The notes below the pieces were generated by a model, which ran no database searches, was not told the origin of the DNA, and worked only from the letters and a program-made list of their open reading frames with translations. This document shows positions 54,521 to 64,000 of a DNA stretch of 64,000 nt, one piece after another. The stretch's first letter is position 1, and every line of letters starts with the position of its first letter. The stretch is taken from contig LSRX01000255.1 in assembly GCA_001939145.1 (NCBI GenBank), positions 601,376 through 665,375 of the forward strand, in the 5' to 3' direction. The position numbers were made by a program, and so were the translations under genes. This stretch comes from Symbiodinium microadriaticum (lineage: Eukaryota; Sar; Dinophyceae; Suessiales; Symbiodiniaceae).

Positions 54521-54638
54521 TACTTGGAGGTTCATGGGTAGTTATAAGTGGGGTTATAAGTAGGGAAACTCTAGTTATAACCCTTCTTTATTCGGGGATT
54601 TATAATCCGACTTATAACTACCCATGAACCTCCAAGTA
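54521..54638. mobile_element. Family A palindromic element, copy 8
   Basis: TACTTGGAGGTTCATGGGTA to CTACCCATGAACCTCCAAGT, then A; the centre (AACTCTAGTTATAACCC) differs from other copies. Confidence 0.9.
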
Positions 54639-55181
54639 GGGCTGATAATAAGAATCTGCAATAAAGTACAGGTTAGGGTCTACCGCTGAGGCTTAGGGTG
54701 ACGATGGCCTTTGACTTGTCCTCTGCTCGTCCGGATTCCTTTAAGGGGGCCTCTGAGGGTTCCTTTTTGTTTAGGGCTCAGGTTTAGGGTTCAGGGCTTT
54801 CCAGGGCTTATAGTTGGCCATCAGCTCTGCTGAATGAACACAGAGATTCGGAAAGTTGCAGCCATGCCGGTGAAGCAGGACACGTACGTACAGGATCAGT
54901 CTTGAACTTGGTTAACACGTTCTGCTCCGCTGTCTATAATGGTAGATGATTCATTGGCTTTGAGAAAACACACCCAGTCTTCAGCTATGCTGGCATGTTT
55001 GTGTGTGTCTCGCAACTCAACTTAACCATGTGCAGCAGGCCTGAACATTTAGGTTTGTATGTTTAGCATGTTTGTGCGCAAAGGCGTACCTACATTTTCA
55101 GGTATGAGCTTTACTGTAGCAAGGCAGAGAAAAACCAAACACCCAATGAGCAAAGTGAGGGCCCTGTAACCCAAATAAAAC

Positions 55182-55217
<36 letters not shown>

Positions 55218-55694
55218 CACACACATACATGTACACACACACGTATGCATGTGTATATGGATATATTCATGCCATCGGCTCTCGTTACAGACTCCCAACC
55301 TAGCCGACCTAGGTGTATCATGCCAAGACTCCATTTGTGCTGAACTATCCTTGCCAATCCAAGCTTGGTGCCGGTCTTTTCCAAGTGGCAAGGAAAATGC
55401 GATGGTCTTGCGGGGCATTGCTGAGTGATCGAACCCTGCCAGTTCTTGCGACAGTCCCACCTATAAGCCCTAAACCCGAAACCTTTGCACCCCTAAACCC
55501 CAAACCTCCTAAACTCTTACACCCTAAACCATCCCTAAACCTCTAAACCCCTTAAAACTCCTACACCTTAAACCCCAAAGTGTAGGGCCTAAACCATCTC
55601 AAGGAAAAAACGCCCCGACGGCGAAGAGTGTAACCAGGCGATTTCTTACTTAGCAGTTTTTTGGTGTTGGAATATATTCTCAGCACAGAGTTCA
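54639..55694. other. No recognisable gene
   Basis: Unique sequence, a (TA)n/(CA)n microsatellite at 55185-55240 and a degenerate CCCTAAA patch at 55460-55575. Confidence 0.4.
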
Positions 55695-55760
55695 CGCTTC
55701 AGGACCTCGGCACTAGCAGTTTTCGAGAGGGTTGGATCACTCAAAAGGCTTGTAGCTCAT

Positions 55761-56821
55761 TCAGAGCCGCCGAAGTAAAGAAAGGTCGTTATCATCATCT
55801 GAATCGAGATCTCGATCCGCAAAGCGGGGTGTTAGAGAAAGCTCTCCAGTTTCGTTGCCTTCAAAGTAATTGTTCTGAATGCTCTCAAGAGAGGCTGGCA
55901 TCAGAGCTGCATTGTTGCTGGGGAGCATGCTGCTGCCACAGTACACGCGGATGCCATACCCGGCGTTGCCGCAAATCGACGTTTCGGCAATTTTGGGCTG
56001 CGAGTTCCTCTCAATGAGAACCCCATGGCCTCCATGATGTTCCACAGAGCTTCCCCTCATCGATGCGTGAGCGTGGTCGGTGAATCGTATGCCATTGCCC
56101 CGTGACTTGCGAATGTGGCACTCGCTGAAGCGAGGCGCGGTACGCCCACCACTGACAAAAACTCCACCGTCTACAGTGCAGCGCACTAGGTGTAGCTGGC
56201 CCATGACAATGTACACGCACTGCCCGCGCATCTGTTCATTGCGGCAACGAAAAGTGATGTTCTCAATGCAAGCAGCCTCGCCAGAAGTGAATCCTCCCCA
56301 GCCCAGCATCTTGGGCATGTGGTACCCTCCCAGGCCCGCGGAGACAAGGGCACTCTCCCAGCCAGGAGCTTCCACAACAACATCCTAAGGTGCTGCAGTA
56401 GCCCCTTAATGTTAATGATGCAAATAAGGGTACCCTTTTCCTACTAGTCGGCTAACCAGAAGACTCCCAAAAAAGGCAAAGGGGTACTGCTGGGAGACCT
56501 AGCCACATGGCTCGGCCCGAACCCCAGCACATAGCAGTTCTGTGTCACGCGGACCGTTTCGGAGTACAAGCCAGGACGGACCAACACGAGGCCCTGGCCG
56601 ACATCGCCTTCCCTGGCAAGACGGTTCATCGCCGCATTGATGCTCTTCTCCTCATCCGGTACCACGACCACCTTCTGGAAACTCCGCTCCAGATACCACT
56701 TTAAGGAAAACTTGCGACAGGTCGCAATCGCTCCGCGAAGAAAGCTTAGAATTGGCAGCCTCTCAAAGATGCGAACGACCACTTCGCGTGGCAGATGGGG
56801 CAAGGAGCTGCCGTCTTGCAT
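55761..56821 (-). CDS. F-box / right-handed beta-helix protein, copy 1 (two exons)
   Basis: Exon 1 is 56821-56507 and exon 2 is 56384-55761, with a 122-bp GT-AG intron (56506-56385) in phase 0; the joined protein is 312 residues. The ATG at 56821 is preceded in frame by a nearby TGA. Residues about 7-50 are an F-box (LPHLPREVVVRIFERLPILS), the Skp1-binding domain of SCF ubiquitin ligases. About 50-100 starts a pectate-lyase-like fold (GLVLVRPGLYSETVRV). Exon 2 carries beta-helix repeats (APRFSECHIRKSRGNGIRF, HGVLIERNSQPKIAETSI) and ends with an acidic tail (DLDSDDDND). The order resembles FBXO11-type proteins, so a substrate-recruiting role in ubiquitination is likely. The splice site is inferred from reading-frame continuity. 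Confidence 0.8.
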
Positions 56822-56864
56822 GATCCCCGAAGCTCAAGGTCTCAAGGTGTAGTAATATGTGTAT

Positions 56865-56865
56865 G

Positions 56866-56898
<33 letters not shown>

Positions 56899-56920
56899 AT
56901 ATATATATATATTACAAATG
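56865..56920. repeat. (TA)n microsatellite upstream of the F-box gene
   Basis: Two TA runs separated by TGTATGTG. This site is 36 bp longer in the second copy. Confidence 0.9.
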
Positions 56921-58064
56921 TACATGTATCAGCTTCGGGCAGATAGGTTCTTGCTATGAGGATTGGGGAGGAATCGGACACCAACGGATTTACAAGGCCT
57001 TATGAAGCAGAGGGCTGGATGGTGCATCTTGGATGAGCTGTGTGGTCGTCATCATGTGGCCAGCACTGGCTTGCTGCATCATGTATCTTGAGCTCGCGCG
57101 TGCCAAAATTAACAGCCGCAAGTGCTAAACAAAGCCAACAACTTCTTCGCAGAACCACAACATCAACTCTGAAATAGAAAGCTGACCCACACGGTTGCAA
57201 GAGCTCTTTGAACGACTTGCAACTTGTCTGGACGAAGATCCCGGGGCGGAGTTTTGGCCCCCCAAGGCTCTAGTAATAGGAGTACGGCTCTTGGCGTTGA
57301 TGCAGAGTTGAAACATATGGTGAATAATGATATAAGGGATCTTACTTAGCAGTTGTCCAGACCTCTAATCAGGGTTTCGGGCTTGGGGTTCAGGGTTTAG
57401 ATGAGGCAGGAAAGCTCCAAAACCCTGTAGGCCAAGAGAAGCGTGACTTGAAGGTGATGGGAAGCTGCAGACACTGAAGGATCCAAAGCATGCTTCTGCA
57501 GCTTGGATTAGGCTGTGGCGCTTTAGAGTTGTAGGCTGAATGAGTAGTAATGTAGCAGTGAACCAACGATCTTCGAAGTTCGCAACAACAGCAGGAACTG
57601 CAAATGAGGGCCACTGGGGTCTACAGCAGCTCAACCCTCAGCCCCACCGAAGCCCAAAACAAACATTGAACTCTAAAACGCAAAGTGTCTGTTAGCCGAG
57701 GGACTTGGCGACTATCATGGCTCCCTCGCAGCGACGGACAGATTTATGGGATGCAAGATATGGGCCGTCATCACTGGACTAATGACGCTGGGGTTTGCAG
57801 TATACTAACTGCTTACTGAAACTACAAACAGGCAGGTGCGAATACCAATCCCGTAGTGACTGGGGTTCAGCTGAGTGCTTGAGGATTCATCGGGATGCAG
57901 AAAGTTGAAGTTGGCGTACGATCCATGGGTTTTTCAGGACTGAAGCAGCCATGCGTTCCGGTTGCACTGCTCTTGGGCGTCGAAACTGGGAGGTCTCTGC
58001 ATCTTTGGACATGCGTTGGATGCGAGATTCTCCAGTATGTGAACGATCTCAACCTCTACAAGTA

Positions 58065-58140
58065 CAAACCCTAAACCCTAAACTCTAAACCCCTAAACTT
58101 TAAACCCCTAACCCTGAACCCGTAAACCCTAAACCCTGAA
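58065..58140. repeat. Telomere-type array, CCCTAAA orientation (copy 1)
   Basis: About nine CCCTAAA/CCCCTAAA units; repeated identically at 60765-60840 as part of the duplication. Confidence 0.8.
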
Positions 58141-58320
58141 GACTGAGCTTAGGATAGTTCAAGCTATTCGGGTGTAGGGCTCCGGGCCTGGGTTGTCAGG
58201 GTTTGCGCTTGAGGTTATCAAACCCCGAAAAGGTCCATGCACCCAACAAGTATATACTTTGACCTTAAAAGTAGTCCATATATATATATATATATATATA
58301 TCCGCCGACCCCTCCTGGGG

Positions 58321-58358
58321 CTGTCTCTTATACACATCTAGATGTGTATAAGAGACAG
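58321..58358. other. Nextera mate-pair junction adapter (Tn5 mosaic ends)
   Basis: The 19-bp mosaic end CTGTCTCTTATACACATCT is followed directly by its exact reverse complement, 38 bp in all. This is the known circularisation junction of Nextera mate-pair libraries, not genomic sequence. Confidence 0.98.
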
Positions 58359-58424
58359 CGCTTCAGGACCTCGGCACTAGCAGTTTTCGAGAGGGTTGGA
58401 TCACTCAAAAGGCTTGTAGCTCAT

Positions 58425-59485
58425 TCAGAGCCGCCGAAGTAAAGAAAGGTCGTTATCATCATCTGAATCGAGATCTCGATCCGCAAAGCGGGGTGTTAGA
58501 GAAAGCTCTCCAGTTTCGTTGCCTTCAAAGTAATTGTTCTGAATGCTCTCAAGAGAGGCTGGCATCAGAGCTGCATTGTTGCTGGGGAGCATGCTGCTGC
58601 CACAGTACACGCGGATGCCATACCCGGCGTTGCCGCAAATCGACGTTTCGGCAATTTTGGGCTGCGAGTTCCTCTCAATGAGAACCCCATGGCCTCCATG
58701 ATGTTCCACAGAGCTTCCCCTCATCGATGCGTGAGCGTGGTCGGTGAATCGTATGCCATTGCCCCGTGACTTGCGAATGTGGCACTCGCTGAAGCGAGGC
58801 GCGGTACGCCCACCACTGACAAAAACTCCACCGTCTACAGTGCAGCGCACTAGGTGTAGCTGGCCCATGACAATGTACACGCACTGCCCGCGCATCTGTT
58901 CATTGCGGCAACGAAAAGTGATGTTCTCAATGCAAGCAGCCTCGCCAGAAGTGAATCCTCCCCAGCCCAGCATCTTGGGCATGTGGTACCCTCCCAGGCC
59001 CGCGGAGACAAGGGCACTCTCCCAGCCAGGAGCTTCCACAACAACATCCTAAGGTGCTGCAGTAGCCCCTTAATGTTAATGATGCAAATAAGGGTACCCT
59101 TTTCCTACTAGTCGGCTAACCAGAAGACTCCCAAAAAAGGCAAAGGGGTACTGCTGGGAGACCTAGCCACATGGCTCGGCCCGAACCCCAGCACATAGCA
59201 GTTCTGTGTCACGCGGACCGTTTCGGAGTACAAGCCAGGACGGACCAACACGAGGCCCTGGCCGACATCGCCTTCCCTGGCAAGACGGTTCATCGCCGCA
59301 TTGATGCTCTTCTCCTCATCCGGTACCACGACCACCTTCTGGAAACTCCGCTCCAGATACCACTTTAAGGAAAACTTGCGACAGGTCGCAATCGCTCCGC
59401 GAAGAAAGCTTAGAATTGGCAGCCTCTCAAAGATGCGAACGACCACTTCGCGTGGCAGATGGGGCAAGGAGCTGCCGTCTTGCAT
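58425..59485 (-). CDS. F-box / right-handed beta-helix protein, copy 2 (two exons)
   Basis: Exon 1 is 59485-59171, the intron 59170-59049 and exon 2 59048-58425. The protein is the same 312 residues as copy 1, with the same F-box and beta-helix repeats and no visible difference. Because the two copies are joined by a sequencing adapter, they should be counted as one gene. Confidence 0.75.
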
Positions 59486-60928
59486 GATCCCCGAAGCTCA
59501 AGGTCTCAAGGTGTAGTAATATGTGTATGTATATATATATATATATATATACATATGTGCATCTGTATATATATATATATATACATGTATGTATGTGTAT
59601 ATATATATATATTACAAATGTACATGTATCAGCTTCGGGCAGATAGGTTCTTGCTATGAGGATTGGGGAGGAATCGGACACCAACGGATTTACAAGGCCT
59701 TATGAAGCAGAGGGCTGGATGGTGCATCTTGGATGAGCTGTGTGGTCGTCATCATGTGGCCAGCACTGGCTTGCTGCATCATGTATCTTGAGCTCGCGCG
59801 TGCCAAAATTAACAGCCGCAAGTGCTAAACAAAGCCAACAACTTCTTCGCAGAACCACAACATCAACTCTGAAATAGAAAGCTGACCCACACGGTTGCAA
59901 GAGCTCTTTGAACGACTTGCAACTTGTCTGGACGAAGATCCCGGGGCGGAGTTTTGGCCCCCCAAGGCTCTAGTAATAGGAGTACGGCTCTTGGCGTTGA
60001 TGCAGAGTTGAAACATATGGTGAATAATGATATAAGGGATCTTACTTAGCAGTTGTCCAGACCTCTAATCAGGGTTTCGGGCTTGGGGTTCAGGGTTTAG
60101 ATGAGGCAGGAAAGCTCCAAAACCCTGTAGGCCAAGAGAAGCGTGACTTGAAGGTGATGGGAAGCTGCAGACACTGAAGGATCCAAAGCATGCTTCTGCA
60201 GCTTGGATTAGGCTGTGGCGCTTTAGAGTTGTAGGCTGAATGAGTAGTAATGTAGCAGTGAACCAACGATCTTCGAAGTTCGCAACAACAGCAGGAACTG
60301 CAAATGAGGGCCACTGGGGTCTACAGCAGCTCAACCCTCAGCCCCACCGAAGCCCAAAACAAACATTGAACTCTAAAACGCAAAGTGTCTGTTAGCCGAG
60401 GGACTTGGCGACTATCATGGCTCCCTCGCAGCGACGGACAGATTTATGGGATGCAAGATATGGGCCGTCATCACTGGACTAATGACGCTGGGGTTTGCAG
60501 TATACTAACTGCTTACTGAAACTACAAACAGGCAGGTGCGAATACCAATCCCGTAGTGACTGGGGTTCAGCTGAGTGCTTGAGGATTCATCGGGATGCAG
60601 AAAGTTGAAGTTGGCGTACGATCCATGGGTTTTTCAGGACTGAAGCAGCCATGCGTTCCGGTTGCACTGCTCTTGGGCGTCGAAACTGGGAGGTCTCTGC
60701 ATCTTTGGACATGCGTTGGATGCGAGATTCTCCAGTATGTGAACGATCTCAACCTCTACAAGTACAAACCCTAAACCCTAAACTCTAAACCCCTAAACTT
60801 TAAACCCCTAACCCTGAACCCGTAAACCCTAAACCCTGAAGACTGAGCTTAGGATAGTTCAAGCTATTCGGGTGTAGGGCTCCGGGCCTGGGTTGTCAGG
60901 GTTTGCGCTTGAGGTTATCAAACCCCGA

Positions 60929-60975
60929 AAAGGTCCATGCACCCAACAAGTATATACTTTGACCTTAAAAGTAGT

Positions 60976-60978
<3 letters not shown>
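60929..60978. mobile_element. Family C left half
   Basis: AAGGTCCATGCACCCAACAA, then GTATATACTTTGACCTTAAA and AGTAGTCC, then a long (AT)n. The same half is at 58229-58278 in the first copy. A matching right half lies at 62198-62246. Confidence 0.6.
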
Positions 60979-61032
<54 letters not shown>

Positions 61033-61129
61033 CCGACGCCTGTTGGGGCGGCGCCAGTGAAATCCCGAAGGGTTGGTTTTTGTTTGCCTTCCCGTCAAGA
61101 AGAAGTAACAGGCGTCAAAAGTTGGCTAT

Positions 61130-61745
61130 CTGCCACCCCCCCACCGACCCCAGCACCCACACCGCCTTCAGCGCTTCGCCTACACTGGCCTACACTGCCC
61201 CATTCACCGCCCTCATCCTCACTCCAATGTGCGCCCCCAGCGCCCTCACCGCCCACACCGCCCCTGAGCTTNCCGCCCCCACCGCCCTCACCGCCCTCAC
61301 CGCCCACACCGCCCTCACCGCTCCCACCGCCCCTCAGCCCCCCCACCGACCCCACCACCCACACCGCCCTCAGCGCTTCGCCTACACTGCCCCAGTCACC
61401 CCCCTCATCCTCACTCCAATGTGTGCCCAAACGCCCTCCGCCCCCACCGCATGCTTTGCCCACCCACTTTACGCTGTCACCACCGCCTTCACTCCTCTGC
61501 CATTGTCTTCACCTGGCCGCCCTTGCTGCCCTTGGTTCGGGTTTTCAAGTCTTGTTTAGAAGTATTTAGAGGCTTCCAATGTGTGCCCAACCCCCCTCCA
61601 CCCCCACCGCCCTCACCGTTCTCACCGCCCTCAGCGCTTTGTCACCCCACTGCCCCCATTGCTCACCGCCTTCTGCCCTTGGTTCGGGTTGTGTAAGTTC
61701 TTTATGAAGTACTTAGAAGCTTCCAATGTGTGCCCAAACCCCCTC
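61130..61745. repeat. GCCCTCACC-type minisatellite with longer internal repeats
   Basis: CACCGCCCT/CACCGCCCC units alternate with a longer repeat (CTTCGCCTACACTG, CCTCATCCTCACTCCAATGT). A second repeat, CCCTTGGTTCGGGTT with GGCTTCCAATGTGTGCCCAA, occurs at about 61530-61590 and 61675-61735. A single N lies at 61272. Pro/Ala/Thr-rich frames here are translations of the repeat. Confidence 0.85.
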
Positions 61746-62143
61746 ACCATCGCAGAGGTTCTGCATTCTCTGACACCTGAACACGAGCACCAGTCGCTGC
61801 GACGAGGAAGTCCAAAGTGACACTCTCTCTCCCCCACCTGCTCTTCCAAGAGTACAAAGATTTCCTGCTTAGCCTCGTCGAAAGCCATGTTCACAGGACC
61901 TCATTGGTAAGCTAGGGTTGAGTGCCTTGCGTGTGATGATAGCGCCCAAAAGCTCAGCTCGACGCGAGTTCGCAGTGGAGAAGCTTTGCACGACTAGCTT
62001 GGGCACTATGGCTGAAATCGGGTGTGATCCGGCATCACCGTCGTTTTGTGTTCAACGCCTGCTGCCTTCCTTGGATACTGACCTCTCAACTTTCGGGGTC
62101 GGCGGCACTGGCGGCAGCCCGTAAATATATATACATATATAAT

Positions 62144-62144
<1 letters not shown>
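61746..62144. other. No recognisable gene
   Basis: Unique sequence; frames on either strand are under 90 codons with no known domain. Confidence 0.4.
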
Positions 62145-62196
<52 letters not shown>

Positions 62197-62204
62197 GAGT
62201 AAGT
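62145..62204. repeat. (AAGT)n microsatellite
   Basis: About 14 AAGT units with one GAGT variant. Confidence 0.92.
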
Positions 62205-62246
62205 ACTTTGGGCCCACAGTATATACTGTTTGAGTGCATGGACCCT
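62198..62246. mobile_element. Family C right half
   Basis: AGTACTTTGGGCCCACAGTA then TATACTGTTTGAGTGCATGG and ACCC, the inverted counterpart of the half at 60929, with microsatellite and minisatellite DNA between them. Confidence 0.6.
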
Positions 62247-63257
62247 TTGGGAAATTGAGGAGGAAGTGGGCAGTGCCGTCTTTTGTCGAGGTGTACACGA
62301 CAGAACTAAGTGCAGTCCCCTTGCGGCCGCATACAAGGGCTTGCATATATGCAGCAGTACAAGCACGATACCTGCTACGAAAGGGCAGTTCTGCAGGGAA
62401 TGTAGAACCGGATGATCTAGGCTATCTAGACCCCATCTCAGGGAACCAGCCCAACCCCAAGGCGCAGAACCGGGTACGGCACCCAGTCTGCTACCCACTG
62501 GGTATAGCCCCTATAACGCACCGTACCGTTATGCTTCGATCTTCGAGACCACCCCGGAACCCCAACGTCTTTAAATCATATCCACGCTTCCAGCAGGGCA
62601 TTGCCTCCCAGCACTCCCGACAACGCTGACCCAGTGCAGAGTTGGTTGAACTTGAGGATGTAGGACTACCCCCCAAAAAACTACCCGTCTAGGCATCGAG
62701 GCGTGATATGTACTGCCACGGAAGCAGAGCAGGTCTTGACAGACTGCTTTCCTCAATTGACTCGACAGCCGTTCACACACTCCTATAGTCTCAAATGCCC
62801 AAAGCCTTCCTTCCCGTTTAGGTGGTACTTGTAAGGTGCCTCTATGTGACAGGTGCCATGCCAGCAGCAAAGCCAGGGGAATCAGCCTCGGACCAGTGGC
62901 ATCAGCAAGACGAGGTAGTACCGAAAACTACTTCTACCAGCAATGCTACGCCCCGCGCTGCCTCAACAAAAAATGCGGAACCAGTGAGAGACGATGTCGT
63001 CATAGCGCTCAATGCACTGATCCCGAAGACCAGCTCTGAACCCAAACTCCTCCAACAGACCACATCCGAAGGTCGAGCCCGGGGGATCCAAAGAGTCACC
63101 GTCCTGAACCGACAGACTGAAGAGCGAAAGCCTCCGAGGCCCCAGACACCAGAACCCCAAAGCCGTCTACAACCCATCAACCTCCAAAGAAGCCCTGAAG
63201 CCGCAGACAACGATCTAAATCCTGCGGCTGTGAACCTCCAAGCCCAAGCCACCAAAA
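62247..63257. other. No recognised gene; one open frame of 146 codons
   Basis: A plus-strand frame at 62822-63262 encodes a Pro/Gln/Arg/Thr-rich, probably disordered protein (MPAAKPGESASDQWHQQDEV from codon 13). It has no known domain and opposing frames are also open, so coding status is doubtful. Confidence 0.3.
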
Positions 63258-63405
63258 CTTAAGCCTAAACCCTCTTAAGCCCTAACCTTTAAAACCTAAA
63301 CCCTAAACCTTTGAGCCCTAAACCCCAACCCCTTAAACCCTAACCCCTTAAACCACTAAGCCCTAAACCTTCAAGCCCTAAACCCTAAACCCTCTTAAGC
63401 CCTAA
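63258..63405. repeat. Telomere-type array, CCCTAAA orientation
   Basis: CCCTAAA units with AAGCCCTAAACC and CCCCTTAAACC variants. Confidence 0.75.
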
Positions 63406-63599
63406 ATGCCAAAGTCCTGACGAGCCCCGGGTTCCAAAAAGCAGGCCCCCACCCTCAAACCCCAAGCTCTCAACCCAATAGACTTACAGTTGTATACCGA
63501 GTATGAACCCCAGCTCTGGAACCCCAAGACCTGGAGGAGAGACCCAACACACCTCATGGCTCCTACGCATGATGCTTTTTTTGCGTGTGCGCATACATA

Positions 63600-63850
63600 A
63601 CTCTGTGTGTGTACATATATATATGTATACAGAATTACAGTTATAAATAAACACACACACACACACATATATATATATAGATATATCTATTGATAGAAAG
63701 TGTGTAAGACACATCCACATGAATTTGCATAGCAGTATATATATATATATACACACACACATGCACATGTATATCTGTACATACACATACGCTTGTGTAT
63801 ATACAGATACTGTGCTCTCTCCCTATCCCATATATACGTGACATAGTGCC
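63600..63850. repeat. (CA)n / (TA)n microsatellites
   Basis: Alternating GTGT, TATA, CACA and TAGATA blocks separated by short unique segments. Confidence 0.85.
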
Positions 63851-63948
63851 AGGGTGGCAGGGAGTAAATATATAATGATCGCATGATGCCTGTGTACAGA
63901 ACGCTTCAACGCTTCATCATAGCGCAGCAGCTCAATATACAAGTACTG

Positions 63949-64000
63949 TAGGGGCCTGAATGTTATGCTATATAATCATACTAAGGAGCCCTCCCCCCCC
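63949..64000. mobile_element. Family B element cut by the window end
   Basis: TAGGGGCCTGAATGTTATGC, then TAATCATACTAAGGAGCCCT and a C run; the right half lies beyond the window. Confidence 0.6.

Larger units (their letters stand above)
55695..58320. repeat. First copy of the artefactually duplicated 2.6-kb segment
   Basis: Begins CGCTTCAGGACCTCGGCACT and matches the second copy at an offset of 2664 bp, then 2700 bp after a (TA)n length difference near 56.87 kb. It ends in (AT)n and CCGCCGACCCCTCCTGGGG, where the last bases differ from the second copy as poor read-end sequence would. The adapter follows immediately. Confidence 0.9.
58359..61048. repeat. Second copy of the duplicated segment
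   Basis: Identical to 55695-58320 wherever compared by eye, apart from longer (TA)n tracts at 59527-59615 and 60979-61029. It continues past the point where copy 1 ends, so this copy is the better representation of the right flank. Confidence 0.9.

Noticed and set aside
55695-61048. Genuine tandem gene family of F-box proteins
   Set aside because: The copies are joined by a library adapter and look identical apart from (TA)n lengths; assembly artefact is the simpler reading.
61080-61569. Pro/Ala-rich ORFs of 159-210 codons
   Set aside because: Translation of the CACCGCCCT minisatellite and the preceding (AT)n.
62822-63262. 146-codon plus-strand ORF
   Set aside because: Low-complexity Pro/Gln/Arg composition with an equally open opposing frame; kept only as a remark.
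1-64000. tRNA, rRNA and spliced-leader RNA genes
   Set aside because: I looked for GGTTCGA-type B boxes with a matching acceptor stem and for the dinoflagellate spliced-leader core; isolated box-like strings exist (for example near 4709, 9253 and 34213), but no complete gene could be drawn.

Overview
The window looks like a repeat-dense, gene-poor stretch of a dinoflagellate nuclear genome, most likely a Symbiodiniaceae-type alga. The reasons are: scattered arrays of the TTTAGGG/CCCTAAA telomere-type heptamer; a long non-LTR retrotransposon whose polyprotein runs endonuclease, reverse transcriptase, zinc fingers, a separate 408-residue ORF and a USP-type protease, an order I associate with dinoflagellate elements; and very few recognisable genes. 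The organism call is inference from sequence style; no marker gene is present.

Only two protein-coding loci can be supported. (1) A LINE-like element of about 8 kb on the minus strand, near 18.44-26.43 kb, lies between two (CATA)n microsatellites. It has a 261-residue ORF1, an ORF2 whose endonuclease domain is split by a one-base frameshift near 24.15 kb, and a 408-residue ORF lying in another frame inside a 1.2 kb stretch where the ORF2 frame also stays open. A USP-type deubiquitinase domain closes the polyprotein. (2) A two-exon minus-strand F-box / right-handed beta-helix gene appears twice (55.76-56.82 and 58.43-59.49 kb). The two copies are separated by a perfect 38-bp Nextera (Tn5 mosaic-end) junction adapter at 58321-58358, so the tandem duplication is almost certainly an assembly artefact.

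The remainder is structured non-coding DNA. Five or more families of short, nearly full-length palindromic elements (called A to E here, about 65-150 bp, MITE-like) recur: family A eight times, family B about a dozen times, C, D and E two to several times each. Telomere-type heptamer arrays occur on both strands. They often form a repeated arrangement in which a CCCTAAA array, a GC-richer core of roughly 75-125 bp, and a TTTAGGG array follow each other. At least thirteen such cassettes can be read by eye, and this is the most intriguing undescribed pattern in the window. Compound tetranucleotide, dinucleotide and trinucleotide microsatellites, an 8-bp satellite beside a 431-base assembly gap, and a GCCCTCACC-type minisatellite fill much of the remaining space.

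Several single-N positions (499, 29849, 45886, 53211, 61272) mark scaffold joins. At least two, 499 and 53211, are flanked by duplicated sequence and look like unmerged contig overlaps. Stretches such as 10.5-11.9, 16.6-18.2, 38.2-41.7, 46.0-47.6 and 48.6-50.0 kb contain more complex sequence in which I recognise no gene.
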